64,000 nt of DNA. It comes from Cephalotus follicularis. Taxonomy: Eukaryota > Streptophyta > Magnoliopsida > Oxalidales > Cephalotaceae. The translations under genes and the position numbers were made by a program. Below are positions 1-11,361 of this stretch, one piece after another. The stretch spans positions 432,502-496,501 of the forward strand of contig BDDD01000061.1 of the NCBI GenBank assembly GCA_001972305.1, written 5' to 3'. Within the stretch, counting starts at the first letter, position 1. Each line of letters begins with the position of its first letter. The notes under the pieces were generated by a model. It worked only from the letters and a program-made list of their open reading frames with translations. It ran no database searches and had not been told where the DNA came from.

Positions 1-1721
1 CACTATCTTTATGGGGCGCAGTTTGAGATCTTTACCGATCATAAAAGTTTGAGGTACCTGTTCTGTCAGGACACACTGAACATGAGACAGCGCAGGTGGG
101 TAGAGTTCTTTAATGATAATGACTGCAGTATCCAGTACCACCGGGGAAAGCGAATGTAGTCGCTGACGCCTTGAGTCGCAAGGCTATGGTTGCCAGTACC
201 ATGGTGTCACAATGGAAGATGTTGGAAGACTTCCAAGAGTGGTCTCCATTCAACCAGTCACTGGGGATTTTTGTGGCTGACATGCGGGTCCAGCCAGTGT
301 TACTTGATCACATCAAGGATGCGTAACCACATGATCCAAAGCTGCAATGAATTCGGGAGAACCTGGATTCAGAATCAGATTTTTGAGTGCCTGCTGATGG
401 TATTCTGAGATATCGAGGGCGTCTATGTGTTCCGAGTGAACCGACACTGAAGGATGAGTTACTCCGCGGGGCTCATAAATATCTGTACAGTATTCATCCT
501 GGTAGCACCAAAATGTATCAAGATATGAAGAAGACTTACTGGTGACCCGGCATGAAGCGCGAGATTGCTGAATATGTCGCGAAGTGTTTGACTTGCCAGA
601 GGGTCAAGGCCGAGCACCAAAGACCTGCAGGACTGTTACAGTCATTACCAGTGGCGGAGTGGAAATGGGAACACATTACAATGGACTTTGTTTCTGGATT
701 TCCACTGTCTAGGCATCGTCATAATGCCGTGTGGGTTATTGTTGATAGACTCACCAAATCAGCACACTTCTTGCCCACACATGTCACTGATTCTACGAGC
801 AAGTTGGCTCGATTGTATGTGAAGGAGATTGTGAGATTGCACGGCGTTCCGGTGAGCATTGTTTGCGATAGGGATTCGATCTTCACTTCCAACTTCTGGA
901 AGAGATTCCAGACAGCCTTCGAAACGAGGTTGAATCTCAGTACTGCTTTCCACCCTCAGACAGATGGACAGTCAGAGCGTACCATCCAAACCTTGGAGGA
1001 TATGCTTCGGGCTTGCGTGATCGATTTTGGCGGAACCTGGGAAGACCATATCCCTCTGATAGAGTTTTCCTATAATAACAGCTATCACTCGAGTATTGGT
1101 ATGGCTCCATACGAGGCACTATATGGGAGAAAGTGTAGGTCACCCATCTGTTGGGACGAGGTTGGTGAACGACCACTGCTTGGGTCGGACTTGGTGGAGG
1201 AGACTTCAGAGAAAGTCAAGTTCATCAAAGAAAAGTTGCTTGTAGTGCAGAGTCGGCAGAAGAACTATGTCGACAATGTGAAGAGAAGGCCTTTAACCGT
1301 CAGTGTTGGAGATCACGTGTTTTTGAAGGTATCTCCGTGGAAAGGGGTGCAAAGATTAGGGAAGAAGGGCAAGTTAGTGCCACGCTACATTGGACCTTTT
1401 GAGATTTTGGAGAGGGTTGGGGAGGTAGCATATCAGCTAGCCTTGCCTCCTACATTGTCGAGTGTACACGACGTCTTCCATGGATCGATGCTACGAGGAT
1501 ATATTCGGGATCCATCACATGTTCTGGATTATGACTCGATTACGGTGAGGGATGATCTTTCCTGCGAGGAGTCACCCGTGAGAATCTTGGATTGGAAGGC
1601 ACAAGTATTGAGGAACCGAACCATTCTGATGGTAATGGTTCAGTGGCAATTTCATCAGCCGGATGAAGCGACTTGGGAACGTGAGGAGGACATTCAAGAA
1701 CGTTACCCGCATTTGTTCTAG
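1..1721 (+). pseudogene. Element A: Ty3/gypsy (Tekay/Del-like) pol 3' part, RNase H to integrase and chromodomain-like tail
   Basis: The window opens inside a gypsy polyprotein. Bases 1-150 translate to the end of RNase H ([11 protein letters not shown], then MRQRRWVEF). One base is missing near 150, and the frame resumes with the usual [10 protein letters not shown] zinc-binding H2C2 region ([10 protein letters not shown] ... CLTC) leads into integrase from the ATG at 552. There the catalytic triad is intact: Asp45 (TMDF), Asp106 (CDRD) and Glu142 (QSERT), with 35 residues between the last two. The C-terminus carries a GPFEIL motif and a short chromodomain-like tail ending in RYPHLF. Premature stops lie at 324 (TAA), 348, 384 and 543 (TGA). 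The last replaces the second Trp of YWWPGM, and all are transition-type changes. The integrase would cut target DNA and join the cDNA. The element is dead by frameshift and stops. The 5' part lies outside the window. Confidence 0.93.
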
Positions 1722-1750
1722 TATTGTGTTAATTTTGAGGATACAATTTC

Positions 1751-1766
1751 TTGAAGGAGGGGTGAA
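1751..1766 (+). other. Polypurine tract of element A
   Basis: A purine-rich run (GAAGGAGGGG at 1753-1762) lies directly before the TGTAACACCC start of the LTR and 30 bases after the pol stop. This is where plus-strand DNA synthesis would be primed. Confidence 0.75.
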
Positions 1767-2063
1767 TGTAACACCCGGTATTTTCCTAATTGTAATATTT
1801 CGTTTTGAGATGTAATCTTAAACTTGAATTAATGAGAATGTTGAAATTTCAAACTCAAAAGATGTCTCCAAACCCTAAATATTGATTAGGGAAAGAAATG
1901 TGGGAGTTAAACTTGAAAACGGCACAGTTTTGGAAGAAACGCGTCGATGTCTTTGGAAAGACGTCGACGCCTATGGGAACCGAGGTACACGTGAATGCAT
2001 GGGCATGCACGTCGACATGGAAAGAAGGCATCGACACTTTCTTACAAAAGGAGAAAAGACATC

Positions 2064-3101
2064 TGTTGACATTTATGTCTCAATTCTTAATTTTGATGAT
2101 AACACATTTGCCTCTAATCAGTTTGTTTTGTGCAAGATAAACAAAAACATAAAGCAGATACAAATCGTTTTTAAACAAGCAAACTGTCGACTCCTAAATT
2201 TAAAGTGGCAACACTTATGGGATTATGGGATTGTGAAGTTTTTGAAGGCGTCGAGAGTTTACATAAAGAAGTCGACCACCAATACGCACAAAGCGGCAGC
2301 ACTCAAAATTGAAAGAAGCTATACTGAAGAACAAAGCGTCAGCACTCAAACATGAAAGAGGCTACACTAAAGCGAACAAAGCGTCAGCATTCAAAAATTG
2401 AAAGAGGCGATACTATAGCACAAAGCGGCAGCACTAATTTTTAAGGTGGCGACAGTGTTAGCACAAGATGTCAGCACCTGAAGTCGACGCTTAAATTTAA
2501 GGCGGCGACACTTTGATCAAAGATTACGATAAGATGTTATCTTATCAACGCACGAATTAAGGACAAAATTTCCAATTATGTGCCAACGGCTACAAGACAC
2601 TACAACGGCTATATCATTATCCTATCGCCAGAAAACAGTATAAATAGGCTCAAGAACAACCAAGAAAAACCATCCAAGTTATACAATTATCATAGCATTA
2701 CTTTGAGTTGTTCTTGTCTTATTTCAAGCTATTATTGTGAGCAAATTTAGTCTATACCAAGCCTTTGAGAGGTGATACAAAATACTATTCATTCTTGTAT
2801 TTGTCAAAGAGAAAAAGGGGAGTGAACCCTTGTTTGTGTGATTGAGGTCAATCACAACTATTGTATTCGAGATCGGATACTAGTGGAAACTCAAGGAGAT
2901 CCTTGAGAAAAGTGGACGTAGGCAAGAGATTAAGCCGAACCACTATAAAACTGTGTTTGCATTCTTCTACCCTATCTCTTTATTTTGTTAGTATAATTGT
3001 TTGAATAGAATTGTTGGTTTAATTTCTTTTGTTGGCTATTTTCTGAAAAAGTTCATAATTTATTTATAGTCTACAATTCATCCCCTACTTGTAGTCTTTC
3101 A
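2064..3101 (+). mobile_element. Solo LTR S1, Ty1/copia type (SIRE/Maximus-like)
   Basis: This 1038-bp unit begins TGTTGACATT and ends AGTCTTTCA. It is flanked by a perfect duplication, ACATC (2059-2063 and 3102-3106), and there is no internal coding region, so it is a solo LTR left by LTR-LTR recombination. A TATA box (TATAAATAG, 2639-2647) is followed by a transcript-leader block (GGTCAATCAC, then GTGGAAACTCAAGGAGA and GCCGAACCACTA) shared with the copies near 42.5 kb and 63.9 kb. The upstream part holds 40-50-bp tandem units built on AAAGCGTCAGCACTC. The SIRE assignment is inferred from LTR style only. Confidence 0.85.
2639..2647 (+). promoter_or_regulatory. TATA box of solo LTR S1
   Basis: TATAAATAG sits about 460 bp before the LTR end and upstream of the conserved leader block, at the position expected for the U3/R boundary. 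Confidence 0.6.
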
Positions 3102-5662
3102 ACATCGACGTCTATGGAAGACGTCGACGTCTTTGAAATGAATATCAGTCACGTTACTCTACTGACAAATAACGTGCAAGGGGGAGCTTTTTCGGGCCTT
3201 TTGCAGGCGCCTTGGGATGTGGATGATATGTGTTGAGCATGCTGGCATGATACCAGGCATGTAGGTGCTAGATTGGAAGGAAGGGCATGACACTTGGGTG
3301 GGCATGTAGGCTGTGTGCCACCTTCAATGCCTGCTCCTGCAAAAGAAGTGAGGCAGAACTGGGGAAGAGAAAGGAGTGGGAAATGGAGCCTGTGAGATGC
3401 ATGCAACGGGCCAGAGAGGGAAGAGGGATGTGAAACCTGCATAAAATGCCTCCTCTCTTCATCCCTGGTTCGGCTAAACACCAGTGTAAGAAAACAGAGA
3501 GTGAGAGCCACCATTGTTGAGCTTGATTGGAGCTAGAACTTGGAGCTCATGGGTAGCAGTTGCTGAGAGGATCTTGGAGCTGCTGTGGCCAGAACCTGGG
3601 AACTTAAAGGGGTGGACTTTCCAGTTCCTAACGTGGAACAATAAGGTAGGGGAAAGTGATAGATTTATACATGCATTTTGGGTTTTAAGTTAGTGAATAC
3701 CATGATGAATACATGTTAATGGGTGAATCGTGATTCTGGATTTTTTGTAGTAATTAGCGTGATATACGGAGTTGACTTCCATGTGTAAATTACATGAATA
3801 TTGAACTAGGTTGTGTTTGGATGATTTTGATAAATGGCTCGCTGTGTTAAAACTATGGAGAAAGCGTTCTGGGTTGGATAAACATCGACGTCTACAAGAA
3901 GACGTTGATGTCTTCGTGTACGTATGAAAAAGACATCGATGTTTGAGTGAAAGCATCGACGCCTTTTCTGGGAAATCGTAGAACTGTAATGTTGATTGCA
4001 GATGGCCATTTAGCCACTTGGGATTTCCTGTTTGATTACGAATGGACGTTCTGGTTACATACTCTGGTAACCAGTGGCTTTTCTTACGCCTTTGAGAGGT
4101 TAAGTTTCGTTTATATGAGGATTAGGGGCTGGATTCTTCCCTCCAGAATCCAGACTCGCGCACTGATACCTCCTGCTATCATAAAGACATCGATGTCTTT
4201 GGAAAGACATCGACGTCTTTTACCCAATAACGCCTGGGAATAATTGTACATAGGATCGACGCCTTAGGGAAAAGACGTCGATGCCTTAGGGATAGACATC
4301 GACGCCTATCTCCCTGTTTAATGGAATTTCACACGAATGGGACCCGCTAGACCCGAAACGACTCTAGGAACGATCCTAGATGCATTCTGAGCATATGTTT
4401 GCATTATTACTGTGATTTGCATTATGGTTGATTTCTAAATAGTGTTAACAATTTTGAAAAGCTTGCATGATTTTTATAATCATTATTGTGCGAAAATGTA
4501 TATTTGTCAACAGATGAATATATATATTTTCGAAATGACTAGGGAAAGTATTTTCCAATGATGGAGAAACGTTTTAATGGATTGATTATGAAATCAAATG
4601 TATTGTGCGAAAATGTATATTTGTCAACATATGAATTTATATATTTCGAAATGATTGGGGAAGTGTTTCCAAAGATGGAGAAATGTTTTAAAAGATTGTT
4701 TATACAATCAAATGTATTGTTTTAAGTTTTATAACTTATCACAACTTGTGAACGGAGTAATATATTTTAAACAAATATATGTGATCAAGTAATTATATTT
4801 TATTGCTTGACTTGTACTATGCAATGCTTGTGCTTGTTGATTATTAGCCGCTGTGCTAATAACTTGTTGATTACTCAACCGCCGTGCTAGTAACTTGTTG
4901 TTGGTTTAGCCGCCGTGCTAGGCAACATACGGAGGACTTGCTCCAAAACTGTTCGCAAACGGGGATGGGGTAAGAGTGCATGATGTTGGGGCCAGGAGGT
5001 GGCGACGGTTATGACGACTTGCTTGTATGGTTCCTTTTGGGACATACTTATTGCTTGTGTTGATATAACCTATGAGTTATACTTGTATTGTGAACATGCA
5101 TATATTTTTATATGTATATACGGAGATATGACTATTGTGAAAAATTGCATGTCATACTGCATCATAATGCATTCATTCATGATACTCATTATCATATGAC
5201 TCAAACTGTATTTATGAGTTTTTCACTTAGCCGAGTGAGGACAAAGGCTAACCCCCTACTGTAACAGATTGATGGAGTGAGTTTGATATGGAGCATGCAA
5301 GGAGACCTAAGGAGAAGACCAAGTTGTTTCTCTTATTTTTATGTATTGTGTTAATGAACATTGATCATGTTATTTGGATTATTGTAACCGGGTTATTGTG
5401 ACAAAGGATATTTAATTTATCTCGTACTGTATTTATCACGCTCCGTTTTGGGAGATCGACAATGAGGTTGGGTTTTTTATAAACTTGTTGGGCATCACGT
5501 AGAATGGGATGCGTGATGTATGTTTAAATTCGGCTCATTTATGTTATTGCTTCCGCTATTGAAGGTTTTTATTTTTTTGTAAATTTGCATTAGCTGGATT
5601 ATTTTATATTTATTGCCTTACCACTGTATATGTTGTCTTAAATTGGAAAACGGGGTGTGACA

Positions 5663-7628
5663 GTAATCGTCTGGAGAGAAGAGTTCCACCACTGTATTGA
5701 TTGTGCATGTTAGTTGGAGTTCCAAGTGGAGTTAGGGAGCTTGGAATCAATTGGTAAGCTCCTGTTATGATTTCTATTGTTGATATAGTTGTCAATAGGA
5801 ATATGTATACTAATTCCGTTATATATATATATTCTTTAACATGCACGCATAGTTTAATTGCTGGAATTGGAGTTGAGTTGGTATAAAGAGTTTCGGAACT
5901 CAAAAGAGAGTTGAGGCTTAGTATTCCTCTGGTAAGTTGCTATTTTAATTCAGTGATGTTATGGTAGTTAGGCAACCATATTCAGTTACTAATTTTCGTT
6001 CTATATACCTGCCAACATGCACCTATAGCATTAAACTTATGGATTGTTGGTGTTGAGTTGAAGTTGGAACTCAAAGAGAAGAATCAATCCAATTTGATTC
6101 TGGGATAGCGATTGAGGTTGGGGTATTGACATGTTTTTGAAGATATACTATGTATATCATGTCTGGATAATTTCTGTATGATTGCATGTTGTTAGTCGGA
6201 TTGAATTGGAAATTGAACATGCATACTCTGTTTCTGCTAAACTACTGCCTGACGTTTTCTGGGCAAAACAGTCGACTGTTGAGCCTAACAGTCGACTACT
6301 CAATGTAAACAGCTATTCTTATGAACAGTTGACTGTTAAGAGATAAATTACTGATATTAGATATTGTTTAGGCTTAAATGATATTTAATTACCCTGGCCT
6401 CCACATGGGATGAGTGTAACATTCAATCATGGCCATATGAAGTTACATTTCGGGAATTAAACAACTTATGCATTCCTTTTGAGAATTGTGTAAGAATGGC
6501 TTTGGATATGTTAATGAATCTTGTTGAATCCTTGAATTGCTACTGTCTATGTTGTTAAGCTGCTACATTGTGCTGCTGTTATAGGTATTATATATCTATT
6601 AAGTGTTCATAAACCCTATTGTTCACTTAATTTCAAGGATTGAACCAACTAAGTGCTATAAGCACAAATATGGATTTAACTATGGTTTTCAAAACAAAAA
6701 CTTACTGTCAAATGATTTACTGATTTTCCTCCTATGTGAGGTACCACTACTGTATTGAATACTGTTTCCTCCAAAAGAGAGGTACGGTCATTGAATTATT
6801 AAATGTTTCTAAAAGAAAACTACTACCATATTGCATATTATAGATATATGTAATATTGTTATTGAATTGATTGAACTGTTTGTCTATGCTTATTGTCGTG
6901 AGTCAAGTGATAGGAGACATCATTGGCTACGGGGTGGTCCTAGGTGCCAGGAGTTGGCTAGAGCTTCCACCAAACTTATCTGCAATACAGATCCTGTTTG
7001 TTACCTGCCCTCTAAATGCCGGCAGAATTGTTACCTGATCTATCATCTTCGGAGTGTAGGGTGATAGTTAGGTGGTGCGCAGTTGGTGCTAGGAGTTAGC
7101 GACATGTGTCACCCAACCACTGTATTGATTGATTTTACCCTTGTGCGGTATTCTTGAATTGTATTGTCTATGGCCACTTGGCATGATTGCTCATAGATAT
7201 TGGAATACTTAATTATATATGTTATTTCAAAATAAACTGTCATACATATTTACATTTATATATTCTTTCTCATGCTTTATTCCTACTTAGCCGAGTGAGG
7301 ACAAAGGCTAACCCCTACAATTTCAGATTGACGAATGTGTTGGTCAAGCGCTAAAGCTTTATTGGAGAGCTTCTATCGTCTTAAGGTTGTTAAAGACTGT
7401 ATTGTAATAATCATACTCCGTTTGTTAATTTTACATTTCCAATATGTAAAAGATAACTTGTTTTGTATTGTGTAAGCATGTAGTATGGGCTGCGTGCGGA
7501 TAATTATTATAATCCGGCAATGGAATGCTTCCGCTTTTGTTTAATGAATTTTGATTAATGTTGAATGCTGGATTATTATTTTAACTGATATATCCATATA
7601 TGTTGTCTTTGTAAAACGGGGTGAGACA
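5663..7628 (+). repeat. LTR fragment B (Tekay-like), 3' part
   Basis: Non-coding sequence that ends AAAACGGGGTGAGACA, a slightly altered copy of the CGGGGTGTGACA terminus of A and C. It repeats the marker order of A's LTR: TTAGCC...GGCTAA at 7287-7311, a 'catactccgtttg' block, 'atgcttccgct', then the terminus. It contains a perfect AACAGTCGACTGTT palindrome at 6267-6280. Its beginning is cut by element A. I see no gene in it. Confidence 0.7.
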
Positions 7629-7982
7629 TGTTGTTATTGCGCACACTTGGTGATTTGAAGAGAAGACTAAGTTGTTCTCCTTTTATGTATAGTATTTCTG
7701 GACAATGGATTATTGTAATCGGTGGATAATGTATTTTGTATTGAATATTGATCATGCTCCGTTTTGAGGGCAATTGACAATGGTTATTGAAATGTTAAAT
7801 CTAATAAACTAGTATCATGTAGTATGGGATGCATGATACATACTTGATTCAGCTTATGTTCAAATGCTTCCGCAATGATTTTTACATGAGATTGGAAAGT
7901 TTTAAATTTCCCGTAATTTTATATAAGCTGGATATATGTCGATTTCCATGACCAATTATTGTTACAGAAACGGGGTGTGACA
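7629..7982 (+). repeat. LTR fragment C (Tekay-like), terminal 354 bp
   Basis: This segment follows the same terminal order as A and B (catgctccgttttg, tagtatgggatgcatgata, cgcaatg, taagctgg) and ends CGGGGTGTGACA. It looks like the tail of an LTR whose 5' part was displaced by insertion of the element that left LTR B. Confidence 0.65.
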
Positions 7983-8380
7983 GAGGAACAGAGGAGGAAG
8001 GAGCCTGGTGAGAAACTGGAGAAGCCATTTTTAATTCCTAGCAGCGAAAAGGAAATGTGCAAGGCAAGACCGTGGAAACAAGAGCTTGTCATAATCGAGA
8101 CTCGATAGATTTAAGGTATGATCTACTATCTTCTCTGAGTATCTACATTTTATATATAGATACTATGAATGTTATGTACCGCTGGTGTGTTTGGCTTGAT
8201 TAAGAGAAAGGAATGAATTTAGAATTGTAAGGTTGGAGTGTGTATAATCGTCCTCGGGAATCGATAGGTCCTTGAACCCAGTGATTGCGTATTGTGCCTT
8301 AGATTGTAACAAGTGTGTGTGAGTGGTTTGGCGCCTCTCAGACGAGCGCCCAAGGTATTCCATATTAAACCGATGATCCG

Positions 8381-8480
8381 AGCATGCCAGACCATGTGTC
8401 TCTCAAGCATGCCAGACCATGCGTCTCCTGAGCATGCCAGACTATGCGCCTCCCGAGCATACCGGACCATATGTCTTTCG
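8381..8480 (+). repeat. 25-bp tandem repeat, four units
   Basis: Four consecutive 25-bp units start AGCATGCCAGACCATG and differ by a few bases each. A second pair of about 36-bp units built on TAGCGCTCCAGAGGAGGA follows to about 8552. Confidence 0.9.
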
Positions 8481-8701
8481 AGCAAACTAGCGCTCCAGAG
8501 GAGGACCAACTCTTCCGAGCAGTCTAGCGCTCCTGAGGAGGATTAATTCTCACTAGCATGACTAGCTCGCACTTGCTGAGTAGACCAATCACTATGGTCA
8601 GAGGACGGACTAGTTAATATACCACAAGGCAGACTAAGTGTAAAGGTAGACTAAGCATAAATGTGACAGACCTCTTAAAGGAAATGGAACTTTATCTCTA
8701 G

Positions 8702-8709
8702 TATAAATA
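8702..8709 (+). promoter_or_regulatory. Candidate TATA box in LTR D
   Basis: TATAAATA lies about 20 bp upstream of a tandem array. In an LTR this would mark the start of the transcribed part. This is inference from position only. Confidence 0.45.
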
Positions 8710-8723
8710 ATGAGTAGTGTTAT

Positions 8724-8905
8724 GGATCACCAACTGAGATGAACCCTACGGGGGTCACCAACTGAGATGAACCAGAAAGGCTATCACTCGAGATGAACCA
8801 ATGGGTCATTAGTTGAGATGAACCAAGAGGGTCACCGAGGTAGATAGTGTAAAAGGATCACCGATTGAGATGAGCCCAAGGGATCACCAATCGAGATGAG
8901 CTATA
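8724..8905 (+). repeat. About 26-bp tandem repeat, about seven units
   Basis: Units of 24-28 bp read GGRTCACCAACTGAGATGA plus a variable tail. One degenerate unit (8832-8857) has lost the motif. The array lies directly after the candidate TATA box of LTR D, so it would be transcribed. Confidence 0.85.
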
Positions 8906-10295
8906 AGAGTTATTTTAGAGTGATAAGACTAAGGTATAAACGGTTTAACTGAGATGAGGTCTGACTAAGTGTATACAAATGTCTATTTTTCCTCTCCTCT
9001 GCCTACAACGCCTAGAGCGCGTGTCTTGCTCTTCCTTAAGTGGAGGGAACTTTTTGGGATCCTATGGCTCATAGGGCAGTGGAAGCATTCAATTTGAATT
9101 TTCGGCCTTAGGGTGATTAACTTTAATTCCAACTGAATAGTTAATTCCCAAGTAATGGGAAGACCCTAAAACCTATTATCAAAGAGTCCCAAATAATGTC
9201 CAAGATCACTAATTAAACATTCAATCAAAACCATTACCAAGCACAAAGAAACTTAAGATCATAAATATAAAAGAAGGAGGAAAAAATGTTACCAACGTGA
9301 CGAACTCCTTCCTTCAAGTCAAGCTCCCTCTATTCTTTAATCCAAAACTAATAACTTCAAGACCTTCCTTTTACCACGGCAAGGAGGAGAAGATGGAGAG
9401 GTTTTGTGTTTAACCTAGACTAAATCAATTTATATAAAGATCCATTGTAATATACAAATGAATCTCCACCTAAATTAACTAAGAAAGTGTAAAAAATAGG
9501 TGATATATAATCTCCCTTTATAGTAGACAAAATGGCGCCTTCACTTTTGGAAAAGTAAGAAGCACGGCCATACTAGAGAGATGGGAGAGAGAGCAACATG
9601 TGAGAGAAATAGATTGCAAGAGAGATTCACATTTTGTCGTGCATGCATATATATATCTATTAAAGCCAAGCCTTGATTAGTAAGTTAAGGCTTACTTATT
9701 CGTTTTGTCCTTTAGCATTTAATGTCATCAAGACACCTCTCAAATACATCATTACCTCACATGTCTTCATTCCATTCATACTTACACGCCACCACAATTT
9801 ATAATCACATGGGCGGCCACAATTCTACTTCAATTTAAGTCATTGTCGTGTAAGTTACAAAGTGAAGAAACAAGTTGACAAAGCCAACTTATGCGAGTAA
9901 CTTTTGGGCATTATTTGGGCCTCCCAATATATAGGAATATTGAGCCCAAAAATAAGCCAAGATGGTCCATTCCCTATGGCCCAAATATGATCCAGACATG
10001 GGATTAAATCCCTAGCCCAAAGTTAAACCAATACTCTATTTTTACAATAAGATCCCAAAGCACTTAATGTAAATTCATATCAACCCTTCGCTTGAAATAT
10101 TTTATCGTGGTACTGCATGGACCCGAATCTAGTAAATAAAATATTCACTAGCAAAGTAACATCTCCTTGATGTCAACCTTTTACAAAATGACATGTTTCC
10201 CTACACGTCAACCAGTTCAAAGTCAGGCAGGACCCGAAAGCCTGTCCATCTCTAATATGATGATAAATTCCCAGATCATCTCGTTTGTCTAGTAC

Positions 10296-10330
10296 GGCTA
10301 TTCTAATAGTCACCGACTATTAAAATAGCC
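10296..10330. other. Conserved hairpin in copia LTR (long stem, 3-nt loop)
   Basis: TAATAGTC (10304-10311) and GACTATTA (10315-10322) pair perfectly around the loop ACC. After one mismatch the stem continues with GGCTATT (10296-10302) and AATAGCC (10324-10330). The same structure occurs near 39605-39640 and, with loop GGG and a shorter stem, near 14699-14716 in C2. Confidence 0.7.
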
Positions 10331-10722
10331 CTGGTGTGATCTCCAGTCACCCCCCGGATCCGTGTATTACCACGTCTATCAATCAAGGACTGAATAGCCA
10401 ATCGCTTTATCCAGTCATCGGCATATGTGTAGTGTTTCCCTCGTCATACTTAGCTCTGATCAACGGTCTAGGGTTTGGATGAATGTCACCCCTAGATTTA
10501 GCCGTGATACTAAATATCTATGATCGTACTAAGACTATGATAGACCTCCCATGGAAACTACCCCGTCTCCAGTCCATCTATAACCTGACCAAGATTTTAA
10601 GTCTACAACGTACACAGATAAATAGAGCTGGTCACCCTCAGCCCGAGTGTGACGATTCCTTATTGCGCACTCGCTCACACATCTAAATGCAGCTTCCATA
10701 AGACCCAAAGACAACCCTTTTG

Positions 10723-10743
10723 CCAGCACGTGGCTCGTGCTGG
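10723..10743. other. Conserved CCAGCACG...CGTGCTGG hairpin in copia LTR
   Basis: An 8-bp perfect inverted repeat with a 5-nt loop. The partner LTR has a 7-bp version (40034-40054), and C2 has a 7-bp version (14285-14305). Confidence 0.7.
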
Positions 10744-11350
10744 GGAAGGCGAAAATCAAAGTCAAGCAGTCACTACACAATGCATGCTAGCCGCTCAGGT
10801 CAAAGGAGACAACGCAGGCGTGGACGTACTAGTCACCATAGACTATACACTACCGAGACCATAGGAGTCCCTATTGACATGGGTATTGACTATCCAAATA
10901 GGGATCCTGTTGGTGGGTTAGTTCAGCATCATGCATCGACGCACACACCCAACATTAGCTTTAGGATAATACCGAATGGTCCATGAGAAGATCCATCCTC
11001 CCTCCCTGGGAGCAAGCATAATGTGGCAAGTCTATACCACGGTTCAACAATGACCCAAAGAAAGTGAACCTATGACTTGGAACAGTTTAGTCATAGGGAA
11101 TAAGGATCTCATTCTTATGGCCTCCCTGGAAAGAGATCCAACCATTTGATGTGACAGGGCTATATATGGCATACAGTTAATTAAAATTAATTATTCTGTT
11201 CCTTTTGGAAGGTTGGGATGAGCCATATAATCATGCCAATATAAAATAAATTTGCGCATAGAACATAAACGGAATACAGAACTGTATAAATGAAGAGTAT
11301 AAATACAAGCACCATACCACGTGGGTTGTTGGGACACCCCTAATCTAACA

Positions 11351-11361
11351 ATCTCCCACTT
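11351..11361 (-). other. C1 polypurine tract
   Basis: On the - strand AAGTGGGAGAT directly precedes TGTTAG, the LTR start. It overlaps the last pol codons. Confidence 0.8.

Larger units (their letters stand above)
1767..5662 (+). repeat. Element A 3' LTR (Tekay-like), split by a solo LTR
   Basis: The LTR starts TGTAACACCCGG right after the polypurine tract and ends CGGGGTGTGACA. Without the solo LTR inside it, it is about 2.85 kb long. Its first bases match the start of the G1 LTR (33559 downward on the - strand). It shares the TTAGCC...GGCTAA block (5227-5251) with LTR B and G1. It carries clusters of GTCGAC palindromes at 1938-2035, 3103-3135, 3880-3965 and 4185-4310, including the perfect 16-mer AAGACGTCGACGTCTT at 3118-3133. 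The right-hand duplication should be GTAAT (5663-5667), but the left partner is outside the window. Confidence 0.85.
7983..9050 (+). repeat. LTR D, left half (gypsy-like), interrupted by C1
   Basis: Non-coding sequence between the end of LTR C and the terminus of copia element C1. A TATA box (8702-8709) is followed by a tandem array, and other tandem units lie upstream. The block TGCTCTTCCTTAAGTGG just before 9050 resembles CGCTCCTCCTTAAGCAGG at 40743-40760 across C1, so this half and 40664-41252 are probably one LTR split by C1. Short frames here only read through tandem repeats and I reject them as genes. Confidence 0.5.
9051..11350 (-). repeat. C1 3' LTR
   Basis: Read on the - strand it begins TGTTAGATTAGGGGTGTCC next to the polypurine tract AAGTGGGAGAT and ends GGATCCCAAAAA. 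It pairs along its length with 38359-40663. It holds two hairpins (10296-10330 and 10723-10743) conserved in the other copy and in C2. Apparent frames such as 10483-10986 lie in LTR sequence and are not genes. Confidence 0.9.

Noticed and set aside
1882-2355. 157-codon frame with repeated segments
   Set aside because: It spans the junction between LTR A and solo LTR S1, so it cannot be an ancestral gene.
3149-3514. 121-codon - strand frame in LTR A
   Set aside because: Lies within LTR sequence, no domain, no related frame in other LTR copies.
8172-8546. Overlapping frames on both strands around 8.2-8.5 kb
   Set aside because: They read through a 25-bp tandem array; no domain and no conserved start.
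10483-10986. Similar frames in both C1 LTRs (10483-10986 and 39794-40297), which could suggest a conserved LTR gene
   Set aside because: They are similar only because the LTRs are copies of each other. Frames are short, differ at their ends, and no domain is seen.
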